Below are positions 1 to 8,405 of a stretch of DNA of 64,000 bases, one piece after another (position 1 is the stretch's first letter; the number at the start of each line of letters is the position of its first letter). The translations under genes were made by a program, and so were the position numbers. Source of the DNA: Flavobacterium enshiense DK69 (lineage in GTDB: Bacteria; Bacteroidota; Bacteroidia; Flavobacteriales; Flavobacteriaceae); the NCBI RefSeq assembly GCF_000498495.1, contig NZ_AVCS01000021.1, positions 21,108-85,107 on the forward strand. The letters run 5' to 3'. The notes beneath the pieces are model-generated. The model did no database searches. It saw nothing but the letters and a program-made list of their open reading frames with translations, and was not told the DNA's origin.

Positions 1-1477
1 TAACCCAGGGTTAAGGTATATATGTGTTAATGAAAACGAAATTAGTAGATGGCAACAAAGTGCATCACAATTCGGTTATGTAAATTGTCAAATAAACTCG
101 TATTGCTCATTTGTGCCAGGTGGTGTACATTACATAGTTTCTGGCAATAACAGATTTGATAGTAATAATGATGGCTGCGATGCTTCAGATGTTCTTTTGA
201 AGAATTTAAAATTCAATTTAACTGATGGAGTAAATAGTGGTGTTTTTATTTCAAATGCAACTGGTCAATATTCAATTCCCTTTACAAGTGGGACGCATAC
301 GATAACTCCAGTTTTGGAAAACCCGTCCTATTTCACTATTTCGCCACCATCTGTTAATGTTACTTTTCCAACTCAGGCCAGTCCTTATACTCAAAATTTC
401 TGTGTAACTATAAATAATCCAATAGCTGACCTAGAAGTTGTTTTATTACCATTGAATGCGGCAAGACCCGGATTTAATGCTAGTTATAAGCTCATTTATA
501 AGAACAAAGGAAATACAACACAATCAGGTTCGGTTAACTTAACCTATAATGATGCTGTTTTAGATTTCGTTTCGGCTTATCCTGTAGAATCAAATCAAGC
601 TAACAACAGTTTATCATGGGATTTCACTAATTTACTACCATTCGAGACAAGAGAAATTACTGTAGCTTTAAACGTAAATTCCCCAACGGAAACTCCGGCA
701 GTAAATGATGGAGATATTTTGCATTATACTACAGCTGTTACTTCAGCAGCTACAGATGAAATGCCAAATGACAATACATTTGTATTCCATCAAAGGGTAG
801 TTAACTCATATGATCCAAATGATAAAACTTGTATCCAAGGAACAACAATTGCTCAGAGCCAGGTAGGGAAGTATGTGCATTACATGATCCGTTTCGAAAA
901 TACGGGTACTTTTCCTGCCCAGAATATTGTTGTAAAAGACATGATTGATACAAACAAGTTTGATATCAATTCATTAGTACCGTTAAAAGGAAGTCATCCA
1001 TTTGTAACCAATATCACTTCAGGAAATAAAGTGGAATTCATTTTCGAAAACATCAATTTACCGTTTGATGATGCCAATAATGACGGTTATGTAGCATTCA
1101 AAATCAAAACAAAACCAAGTTTGGTTGTTGGGAATACATTCAGCAACAGTGCAAGTATCTATTTCGATTACAACTTCCCGATTGTAACTAATACAGCAAC
1201 TACAACAATCCAAACATTAAGTACTCAGGATTTTGGATTTGGCCAGTATTTCAGTTTGTATCCGAATCCGGTGAAAGATGTTTTGAACATCGAAACCAAA
1301 CAGACTATCGAAGTAAGTTCCATCAATATTTACAATCAATTAGGACAATTGGTATTGGTGGTTCCTAATGCTCATGCAATTTCTAAAGTAGACGTTTCTG
1401 CTTTATCTTCAGGGAATTATTTCATCAAAATCAATTCGGATAAAGGAACTTCGAATACCAAGTTTATCAAGCAGTAA
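1..1477 (+). CDS. Secreted LRR-family protein with T9SS sorting domain (5' end outside window)
   Basis: The reading frame is open from base 2, so the gene is cut by the window edge; a GTG at 113 is internal and not a real start. The first visible residues (NPGLRYICVNENE) match the end of the leucine-rich-repeat region of the next gene. After that come beta-sandwich modules (about residues 40-400 of the visible part), including a DPNDK...RFENTGTFPAQNIVVKD block that I recall as DUF11/DUF7619-like. The last ~80 residues are a type A T9SS sorting domain: a YPNP motif, NIYNQLGQLV and the ending KFIKQ. The product should be exported by T9SS and fixed at the surface or released. Its C-terminal half is nearly identical to that of the gene at 1628, pointing to recent duplication or gene conversion. 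Ligand unknown. Confidence 0.85.
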   Translation, partial: NPGLRYICVNENEISRWQQSASQFGYVNCQINSYCSFVPGGVHYIVSGNNRFDSNNDGCDASDVLLKNLKFNLTDGVNSGVFISNATGQYSIPFTSGTHTITPVLENPSYFTISPPSVNVTFPTQASPYTQNFCVTINNPIADLEVVLLPLNAARPGFNASYKLIYKNKGNTTQSGSVNLTYNDAVLDFVSAYPVESNQANNSLSWDFTNLLPFETREITVALNVNSPTETPAVNDGDILHYTTAVTSAATDEMPNDNTFVFHQRVVNSYDPNDKTCIQGTTIAQSQVGKYVHYMIRFENTGTFPAQNIVVKDMIDTNKFDINSLVPLKGSHPFVTNITSGNKVEFIFENINLPFDDANNDGYVAFKIKTKPSLVVGNTFSNSASIYFDYNFPIVTNTATTTIQTLSTQDFGFGQYFSLYPNPVKDVLNIETKQTIEVSSINIYNQLGQLVLVVPNAHAISKVDVSALSSGNYFIKINSDKGTSNTKFIKQ

Positions 1478-1498
1478 ACTCTACATTTAAATATTTTG

Positions 1499-1532
1499 AA
1501 ATCCCGATTGCAGTTTGTAATCGGGATTTTTG
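1499..1532 (+). terminator. Rho-independent terminator
   Basis: An AATCCCGATT / AATCGGGATT stem with a short loop and a T-rich tail follows the stop codon at 1477. Near-copies occur at 7160 and 7496. Confidence 0.8.
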
Positions 1533-1627
1533 TTTAAGTGAAAGATGAGGAATATCACAAAAATTAATAAGAAAAGTACAGGTGAAATTTAGAATTTCGA
1601 TAGATTTACAATGCTAAATTTATTCTT

Positions 1628-4174
1628 ATGAAGAAAATCTACTTTCTATTGTTGGCTTTATGCCTTTTTACTGGTGCTAATGCTCAGGTTATTAATTTTC
1701 CTGATGCTAATTTTAAAGCGAGGCTAATGTTATCTGCTCCAGGTGCAAATATTGCCAAGAATTTATCCGGGATTTATTTTAAAATTGATGCAAATAACAA
1801 TGGTGAAATTGAAGTAAGTGAAGCTCAACAAGTAAGCTACATAAATCTTAACTGTAACTGCTCATCAAATCAAATAATAAATTCTTTAAGCGGAATTTCA
1901 AATTTTATTAATTTGAATACTTTACAATGTGCTAATCATAATTTAACAACATTAGATTTGAGTAATAATATTAACTTGGAAACATTAAATATTTCTTCCA
2001 ATAGGGTTTCTAGTTTAAATATTAATTCTTGCACCGGTCTTAAATGGTTAAACCTCAGAGACAATCCATTAACTTCGATTAATCTTTCAAATTGTAGGCA
2101 GCTAGAATATTTGGATTGTGCAGACAACACCTATGCAAGTTTAGACTTATCGAATAATGTAAATTTGATTGATTTGTACTTGCCACATGTGAGTAATATT
2201 AATCTTGACACTAATGTAAGATTGAAGAATTTATGGTGCCCATCATATATTGGCGAATCATCTATTTTTTATTTGAACCTTAGGAATAACGTACTTTTGG
2301 AAAAATTATATTGTCATTTTCAAAATATTAATGTTCTAGATTTACAAAATAATATTAACCTTAAAGAATTGAGATGTAGTAATAATCAATTAACATCACT
2401 TGATTTAAGAAACAATATAAATTTAACATATTTAGATTGCGCATATAATAATTTAACACATTTAGACTTAAGTAATAATTCATTACTTCAATATGTTAAT
2501 TGTAAAAATAATCAATTGACATTTTTAGATATTAACGGTTTAGGAAATATGACTACTTTGTATTGTAACAATAATCAATTAGATAGGTTAGATTTAAGTA
2601 CAAATTTTAATTTAAATGTTTTATTTGCTAATGATAATTCATTGAATGAATTATTTATTAAAAACGGTAGGAGTACATTAAACTATAATTTTTTTGGAGG
2701 TAACCCAGAGTTAAGGTATATATGTGCTGATGAAAACGAAATTAGTTCATTACAGCAAAGACTATCACAAACTGGTCATGTAAATTGTCATATAAACTCG
2801 TATTGCTCATTTGTGCCAGGAGGTATACATTATATAGTTTCGGGTAATAACAGATTAGATAGTAATGATGATGGCTGTGATGCTTCAGATGTTCTTTTGA
2901 AGAATTTAAAATTCAATTTAACTGATGGAGTAAATAGTGGTGTTTTTATTTCAAATGCTACAGGTCAATATTCAATTCCCTTTATAGGTGGAACGCATAC
3001 AATAACTCCAGTTTTGGAAAACCCATCTTATTTCACTATTTCTCCATCATCTGTTAATGTTACTTTTCCAACTCAGGCCAGTCCTTATACTCAAAATTTC
3101 TGTGTAACTATAAATAATCCAATAGCTGACCTAGAAGTTGTTTTATTGCCATTGAATGCGGCAAGACCCGGATTTAATGCTAGTTATAAGCTTATTTATA
3201 AGAACAAAGGAAATACAACACAATCAGGTTCGGTTAACTTAACCTATAATGATGCTGTTTTAGATTTCGTTTCGGCTTATCCTGTAGAATCAAATCAAAC
3301 TAGCAACAGTTTATCATGGGATTTCATTAATTTGCTGCCATTTGAGACAAGAGAAATTATTTTAGTTTTAAACGTAAATTCTCCAACGGAAACTCCGGCA
3401 GTAAATGATGGAGATATTTTGCATTATACTGCAACTATTAGTTCGGCAGCTACAGATGAAATGCCAAATGATAATACGTTTGCATTCCATCAGAGGGTAG
3501 TAAACTCTTTCGATCCAAATGACAAAACTTGTCTCCAAGGAGCAACAATTGCTCAGAGTCAGGTAGGGAAGTATGTGCATTACATGATCCGTTTCGAAAA
3601 TACGGGTACTTTTCCTGCTCAGAATATTGTTGTAAAAGACATGATTGATACGAACAAGTTTGATATCAATTCGTTAGTTCCGATGAAAGGAAGTCATAAT
3701 TTTGCTACAAGAATAAACAATAATAAAGTTGAATTTATTTTTGAAAACATCAATTTACCATTTGATGATGCCAATAATGACGGGTTTGTCGCTTTTAAAA
3801 TCAAAACAAAACCAACTTTGGTTCTTGGAAATACTTTCAGCAACAGTGCTAGTATTTATTTCGATTACAACTTCCCGATTGTAACTAATACTGCTACTAC
3901 TACAATCCAAACATTAAGTACTCAGGATTTTAATTTTGCGACTTATTTTATGTTATATCCGAATCCCGTAAAAGACGTTTTGAACATCGAAACCAAACAG
4001 ACTATCGAAGTAAGTTCTATCAATATCTACAATCAATTAGGACAATTGGTGTTGCTGGTTCCAAACGCGCAGAATGTTTCAAAAGTGGATGTTTCCAGTT
4101 TGGCTTCCGGGAATTATTTCATCAAAATCAATTCGGATAAGGGAACTTCAAATACTAAATTCATCAAGAAGTAA
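1628..4174 (+). CDS. Secreted LRR protein with T9SS type A sorting domain
   Basis: This 848-residue protein has a signal peptide (MKKIYFLLLALCLFTGANAQ). An EF-hand-like acidic loop follows at about 54-65 (DANNNGEIEVSEA). About a dozen ~21-residue leucine-rich repeats span roughly 75-365, with a NLxxLxCxNNQLTxLDL pattern. A cap resembling RYICADENEISSLQ and a Cys-containing linker follow, then beta-sandwich modules (about 390-765) including the DPNDKTC / RFENTGTFPAQNIVVKD block. The last ~80 residues are a T9SS type A sorting domain with YPNP. It is the middle of three tandem paralogues; from about 2700 it tracks the partial copy at the left edge almost base for base. LRR surface proteins of this kind often mediate adhesion or recognition, but the target here cannot be inferred. 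Confidence 0.88.
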   Translation: MKKIYFLLLALCLFTGANAQVINFPDANFKARLMLSAPGANIAKNLSGIYFKIDANNNGEIEVSEAQQVSYINLNCNCSSNQIINSLSGISNFINLNTLQCANHNLTTLDLSNNINLETLNISSNRVSSLNINSCTGLKWLNLRDNPLTSINLSNCRQLEYLDCADNTYASLDLSNNVNLIDLYLPHVSNINLDTNVRLKNLWCPSYIGESSIFYLNLRNNVLLEKLYCHFQNINVLDLQNNINLKELRCSNNQLTSLDLRNNINLTYLDCAYNNLTHLDLSNNSLLQYVNCKNNQLTFLDINGLGNMTTLYCNNNQLDRLDLSTNFNLNVLFANDNSLNELFIKNGRSTLNYNFFGGNPELRYICADENEISSLQQRLSQTGHVNCHINSYCSFVPGGIHYIVSGNNRLDSNDDGCDASDVLLKNLKFNLTDGVNSGVFISNATGQYSIPFIGGTHTITPVLENPSYFTISPSSVNVTFPTQASPYTQNFCVTINNPIADLEVVLLPLNAARPGFNASYKLIYKNKGNTTQSGSVNLTYNDAVLDFVSAYPVESNQTSNSLSWDFINLLPFETREIILVLNVNSPTETPAVNDGDILHYTATISSAATDEMPNDNTFAFHQRVVNSFDPNDKTCLQGATIAQSQVGKYVHYMIRFENTGTFPAQNIVVKDMIDTNKFDINSLVPMKGSHNFATRINNNKVEFIFENINLPFDDANNDGFVAFKIKTKPTLVLGNTFSNSASIYFDYNFPIVTNTATTTIQTLSTQDFNFATYFMLYPNPVKDVLNIETKQTIEVSSINIYNQLGQLVLLVPNAQNVSKVDVSSLASGNYFIKINSDKGTSNTKFIKK

Positions 4175-4197
4175 GAATACAGTTTTTTAAATAGCTT

Positions 4198-4228
4198 AAA
4201 TCCCCCGCAAATGCAGGGGATTTTTTGT
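4198..4228 (+). terminator. Rho-independent terminator
   Basis: A CCCC(C)GCAAATGC(A)GGGG hairpin followed by TTTTTT lies 24 bases after the stop codon. Its stem differs from the terminators behind the other two paralogues. Confidence 0.75.
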
Positions 4229-4388
4229 TCATTTTCGAAGGTTATAAATTGATTTTTGCTGATTTATGATTCGTTTATCACGTCATATGCGCTTATTACA
4301 ATCGCAATTAATTTGATTTATCGACAGCGGTAACAAATCAACGACAACCAACATCCCTATGAAAAGAGTTTCTTGTTAATTGTATGTA

Positions 4389-4425
4389 ATTTAGGGATAT
4401 AAATCATTCATTTAGGGATATAAAT
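4389..4425 (+). repeat. 16-bp direct repeat, 21-bp period, just upstream of a start codon
   Basis: ATTTAGGGATATAAAT occurs at 4389-4404 and again at 4410-4425, nine bases before the ATG at 4434. The 21-bp spacing puts both copies on the same face of the helix, which would suit an operator or activator site, but replication slippage is equally possible. No TAnnTTTG box is evident here. Confidence 0.6.
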
Positions 4426-4433
4426 TATTGATT

Positions 4434-7139
4434 ATGAAAAAAATCTACCTATTTCTGATGGCCGTGTGCCTTTTTACTACTGCTAACGCACAGATTATTA
4501 ATTTTCCAGATGCTAATTTTAAGGAGAAATTGCTTCAGGCAAATCCATTTAGTTCATTTGTAATTGCAAAAGATTTTTATGGTAATAAGGTCCGTATTGA
4601 TAGTAATCTTGACGGAGAAATTCAAATAGGAGAAGCGGCACTAATTTATTATCTGGAAGTGTCATGGTCAAGGGAGTGGAACAATGCTGTTACAGATCTG
4701 ACTGGGGTATCCAATTTTGTTAATCTGCGAACGTTGGTATGTCCAGGTAACCATCTTACTTCATTGGATGTTAGTAATTTAACAAATCTTAGAGAATTGT
4801 ATTGTCATATGAATCAGATTGCTGTTTTGAATATTAATGGACTAACAAACCTTAATGTACTGGGCTGTAATGAAAATCAGCTATCAACGTTGAACGTAAA
4901 TTCTTTTACTAACCTGACTAAATTAAATTGCTCAAATAATACACTTACATCATTAAATATTAGCAATTTAGTAAATCTGACAGAGTTACGTTGTTCCCAT
5001 AACCAAATTTCTTCTTTAAATATTAGTAATTTAGTAAATCTGACAGATTTAGATTGTTCCTATAACCAAATTTCTTCTTTAAACGTTAGTCCTTTAATTA
5101 ATCTTAGAAATATTTACTGTGATAATAACCAAATCACCTCGCTGAATTTGAATGGTCTTGTATATTTACAAGAAGTGAGTTGTCATAATAATCAATTGAC
5201 TTCCTTAAATTTGGGCAGTCATCCATACTTATTGCATTTGTTTTGTAATAACAATCAACTAACATCAGTAAATTTGGGCAGTCATCCAATCTTTGTTGGG
5301 TTGGATTGTAGTAACAATCCATTAACTTCCTTAAATTTGGGCAGTGGTCCATCCTTATATTGGTTGCGTTGTAATAACAATCAATTGACTTCCTTAAATT
5401 TGGGCAGTTATCCAAACTTAGAGCAGTTGCACTGTAGTAACAATCAATTAACATCATTAAATTTGAATGGTCTTGTAAATTTACAAGTTTTGCATTGCGA
5501 TTATAATCAATTGACTTCCTTAAATTTGGGCAGTCATCCAAACTTTTCGTATTTGAATTGTAGTAATAATCCCTTAGAATACTTGTTTTTAAAAAATAAT
5601 TCTGAAGAACTTGATTTTGATGATAATGATTGGGAAACGGAATATCCCGTATTTAGATTTAGCAATACGCCCAATTTAAGATATATCTGTGCAGATGATT
5701 TTCAAGTGGATGCAATTCAAAACAAAATCAACGAATATGGGTATACAAATTGTCATGTAAACACTTACTGTTCATTCGTTCCGGGAGCTGAATTTTTTAC
5801 TATCCAAGGAAATAATAAATTTGATAATAATAACAATGGTTGTGATGTTTCGGATTCAGCATTTCAAAACCTAAAGTTCAGCATTTCAGATGGAACAAAT
5901 AGCGGAACTTTTATTTCAAATACTTCTGGAAATTACTCTACTCCAGTTCAGGCAGGAACATATACTATAACTCCAATTTTGGAAAATCCGTCTTATTTTA
6001 CAATTTCCCAAACAAGTCCGGTTGTAAATTTTCCAGCACAAACAAGTCCGTTTACTCAAGATTTTTGTATTGCCGCTAACGGTATTCACCCTGATTTAGA
6101 AGTTACTTTATTGTCATCACGACCAGTGCGTCCGGGTTTTGACGCAATTTATAAATTGATATATAAGAACAAGGGAACCAATGCACAATCCGGAACAGTT
6201 AATCTGACTTTTAATGATGCGGTTTTGGATTTAGTTTCAGCTAATCCTTTGACATTAACCCAAACAGTCAATAATCTAACTTGGGATTTCACTAATTTGC
6301 TACCATTTGAGACAAGAGAAATTACCATAACCCTAAATCTAAATTCCCCAACGGAAACACCGGCAGTAAATAACGGAGATATTTTAAATTATTCGGCAAG
6401 CATTACTTCAGTTGCGACAGATGAAACGCCAAATGACAATACATTTGCATTTAATCAAACCGTGGTTAACTCTTTCGATCCAAACGACAAAACCTGTTTG
6501 GAAGGTACCACGATTACTCCAAGCGAAGTAGGGAAGTACGTGCATTACCTTATCCGTTTTGAAAATACCGGTTCTTTCCCGGCAGAAAACATTGTGGTAA
6601 AAGACATGATTGATACGAACAAGTTTGATATTAATTCATTAGTACCGTTAAAAGGAAGTCATAATTTTGTTACGAGAATAAACGATAATAAAGTTGAATT
6701 TATTTTTGAGAACATTGATTTACCTTTCGACAATGCGAATAATGACGGGTATGTGGCTTTTAAAATCAAAACGAAACCAACTTTGGTTGTTGGGAATACT
6801 TTCAGCAACAACGCGAGTATTTATTTTGATTACAACTTCCCGATTGTAACTAATACAGCTACTACTACAATCCAAACATTAAGCACTCAGGATTTTAGCT
6901 TTGCGACTTATTTTGTGTTATATCCGAATCCCGTTAAAGACGTTTTAAACATCGAAACCAAGCAAACTATAGAAGTAAGTTCCATCAATATCTACAATCA
7001 ATTAGGACAATTGGTGTTGGTGGTTCCAAACGCACAGAATGTTTCGAAAGTGGATGTTTCCGGTTTGGCTTCCGGGAATTATTTCATCAAAATCAATTCG
7101 GATAAAGGAACTTCAAATACCAAGTTTATCAAGCAGTAA
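4434..7139 (+). CDS. Secreted LRR protein with T9SS type A sorting domain, third paralogue
   Basis: I chose the ATG at 4434 over the in-frame TTG at 4428 because it starts a clean signal peptide (MKKIYLFLMAVCLFTTANAQ). The 901-residue product has an EF-hand-like loop (IDSNLDGEIQIGEA, about 55-68). About fourteen 21-residue LRRs follow, with consensus NLxxLxCxNNQLTSLNL; the central ones are also very similar at DNA level (63-bp units, about 5110-5570). Beta-sandwich modules with DPNDKTC and RFENTGSFPAENIVVKD come next. It ends in a type A T9SS sorting domain with YPNP and KFIKQ. Compared with the two upstream paralogues the middle of the protein has diverged, while the last ~230 residues stay nearly identical, suggesting patchwork exchange between copies. 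Confidence 0.88.
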   Translation: MKKIYLFLMAVCLFTTANAQIINFPDANFKEKLLQANPFSSFVIAKDFYGNKVRIDSNLDGEIQIGEAALIYYLEVSWSREWNNAVTDLTGVSNFVNLRTLVCPGNHLTSLDVSNLTNLRELYCHMNQIAVLNINGLTNLNVLGCNENQLSTLNVNSFTNLTKLNCSNNTLTSLNISNLVNLTELRCSHNQISSLNISNLVNLTDLDCSYNQISSLNVSPLINLRNIYCDNNQITSLNLNGLVYLQEVSCHNNQLTSLNLGSHPYLLHLFCNNNQLTSVNLGSHPIFVGLDCSNNPLTSLNLGSGPSLYWLRCNNNQLTSLNLGSYPNLEQLHCSNNQLTSLNLNGLVNLQVLHCDYNQLTSLNLGSHPNFSYLNCSNNPLEYLFLKNNSEELDFDDNDWETEYPVFRFSNTPNLRYICADDFQVDAIQNKINEYGYTNCHVNTYCSFVPGAEFFTIQGNNKFDNNNNGCDVSDSAFQNLKFSISDGTNSGTFISNTSGNYSTPVQAGTYTITPILENPSYFTISQTSPVVNFPAQTSPFTQDFCIAANGIHPDLEVTLLSSRPVRPGFDAIYKLIYKNKGTNAQSGTVNLTFNDAVLDLVSANPLTLTQTVNNLTWDFTNLLPFETREITITLNLNSPTETPAVNNGDILNYSASITSVATDETPNDNTFAFNQTVVNSFDPNDKTCLEGTTITPSEVGKYVHYLIRFENTGSFPAENIVVKDMIDTNKFDINSLVPLKGSHNFVTRINDNKVEFIFENIDLPFDNANNDGYVAFKIKTKPTLVVGNTFSNNASIYFDYNFPIVTNTATTTIQTLSTQDFSFATYFVLYPNPVKDVLNIETKQTIEVSSINIYNQLGQLVLVVPNAQNVSKVDVSGLASGNYFIKINSDKGTSNTKFIKQ

Positions 7140-7159
7140 GTTATATTTTTTATAGATTA

Positions 7160-7194
7160 AAATCCCGATTGCAGTTTGTGGTCGGGATTTTTTG
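7160..7194 (+). terminator. Rho-independent terminator, copy of the 1499 element
   Basis: The AATCCCGATT...GTCGGGATTTTTT hairpin lies 21 bases after the stop codon of the third LRR gene. Its T-tract runs directly into the 21-bp minisatellite. Confidence 0.8.
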
Positions 7195-7439
7195 TTTCTG
7201 TTGCGAGCGAGTTTATTTCTACTACTAGCGAGTTTATTTCTGTTGCGAACGAGTTTGTTTCTGTTGCGAGCGTATTTGTTTCTGCTACTAGCGAGTTTGT
7301 TTGTGTTGTGAGTGAGTTTGTTTGTGTTGCGAGGGACTTTATTTCTGCTACTAGCGAGTTTGTTTCTGTTGCGAACGAGTTTGTTTCTGTTGCGAGCGAG
7401 TTTGTTTCTGTTGCGAACGAGTTTATTTTTGCTAGGATT
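7195..7439. repeat. 21-bp minisatellite, 11 full units plus a partial one
   Basis: Units of the form GAGTTTGTTTCTGTTGCGAAC start at 7209, 7230, 7251, 7272, 7293, 7314, 7335, 7356, 7377, 7398 and 7419, with a partial unit at 7195-7208. Two unit types alternate: one ends TGTTGCGA(A/G)C, the other CTACTAGC. Because 21 is a multiple of three and the unit lacks stops, long open frames appear by chance (for example 7176-7472). They start inside a terminator and have no signal of their own, so I do not call them genes. The array sits exactly between two near-identical terminators. Confidence 0.9.
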
Positions 7440-7495
7440 AAATTCCTTGCTGCACGTAAAATTCTTTATTGAGGTTAAATTTTTTACACATCGAA

Positions 7496-7528
7496 ATCCC
7501 GATTGCAGTTTGTAGTCGGGATTTTTTT
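7496..7528. terminator. Terminator, third copy, probably bidirectional
   Basis: The hairpin AATCCCGATT...AGTCGGGATTTTTTT is nearly identical to those at 1499 and 7160. It overlaps the stop codon of the minus-strand gene at 7527. It may be a duplicate of the 7160 terminator separated from it by the minisatellite. Confidence 0.7.
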
Positions 7529-8243
7529 ATCCGCCAAAATCACTGTTCCAAATATTCACATTGAAATTTTTACCTCTTGAAACGGCATAGTAGATTCCTA
7601 TAGCGCACCAATATTTAAATATGAACAGGAAGGAAATAAATCTCATCGTTGCAGTGTCTGACTTTCCTAAAAATGTTTCAGGCACTAACAAACAGCAAAA
7701 GGCGCTCAACATTAGGAAAAATAGAATCAGAGTTCCAAGATTACGGAAGGGAAGTACCAGCCATTTTCTCAGCGGATGCAAGTCATTTCCCCATTTGTGT
7801 ATCAGATAATAATAATCGTTGCCAAGTGGTGCAAACAAAAGCGGGTCATTGTATTTTTTTAATTGAAATACTTTGGAAGGGGCAATCATCTTAAATCCGC
7901 TCAATTGAGTTTGATGTGCTTTTTCCAGATTTTTTATTTTGGAGACAGCTTCCTCGGGAAACGGAAGTTTATAAAGATGGCTGTCTAAAAATCGTAATCG
8001 GTAATCGATACAGATTGCCTTTATCTGACTTAGGTGAAAGATTCTTTCGGTTTCGAGTAAATCAAAATCAAATGTGTTTTCTGTGATTTCAGATTTTGAA
8101 CCAAGTTTTTTACGAATGAAAGTTCTTTTATTTTCATCTTCTGCCAATAATAAATTGGCAAAAGCTACCGGATCGGTGTAAGAACCGGATTTTTTTCGCT
8201 GAGAAATAAGCTTTTCATGAATATTTGTTTTCTTCAGCAGCAT
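7527..8243 (-). CDS. Hypothetical protein with two C-terminal membrane segments
   Basis: I do not recognise this 238-residue protein. The N-terminal ~160 residues are soluble and charged, with no signal peptide. Two hydrophobic stretches follow: about 165-190 (LVLPFRNLGTLILFFLMLSA and on) and about 203-222 (FISFLFIFKYWCAIGIYYAV). The topology would place the large N-terminal part in the cytoplasm. It stands alone on the minus strand between the minisatellite and the pheT terminator, so context offers no function. Confidence 0.7.
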   Translation of the reverse strand: MLLKKTNIHEKLISQRKKSGSYTDPVAFANLLLAEDENKRTFIRKKLGSKSEITENTFDFDLLETERIFHLSQIKAICIDYRLRFLDSHLYKLPFPEEAVSKIKNLEKAHQTQLSGFKMIAPSKVFQLKKYNDPLLFAPLGNDYYYLIHKWGNDLHPLRKWLVLPFRNLGTLILFFLMLSAFCCLLVPETFLGKSDTATMRFISFLFIFKYWCAIGIYYAVSRGKNFNVNIWNSDFGG

Positions 8244-8343
8244 AGTAATGTTTCTTAAATGATTGATAAAAGAAAAACACTCTAAGTTAGTGATTTATAG
8301 GTAAATAATCAATAGGATTGACTTTGTTTTTAAATATGGATTC

Positions 8344-8379
8344 AAAAAAAATCCTGCAGAGGTTTTGCCTTGCAGGATT
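8344..8379 (-). terminator. Rho-independent terminator of pheT
   Basis: Read on the minus strand, AATCCTGCA and TGCAGGATT form a 9-bp stem followed by a run of T. It lies 27 bases past the pheT stop codon. Confidence 0.8.
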
Positions 8380-8405
8380 GATATTAAGTTTAAAAAAAAG
8401 TTTGT

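Noticed and set aside
5134..5541. 135-codon minus-strand frame with repeats (DDCPNLRKSIDC...)
   Set aside because: It is the antisense reading of the 63-bp LRR repeats of a clear plus-strand gene.
7176..7515. Two long plus-strand open frames (98 and 67 codons) in the minisatellite
   Set aside because: They arise from a stop-free 21-bp unit, start inside a terminator or repeat, and code only for low-complexity heptads.
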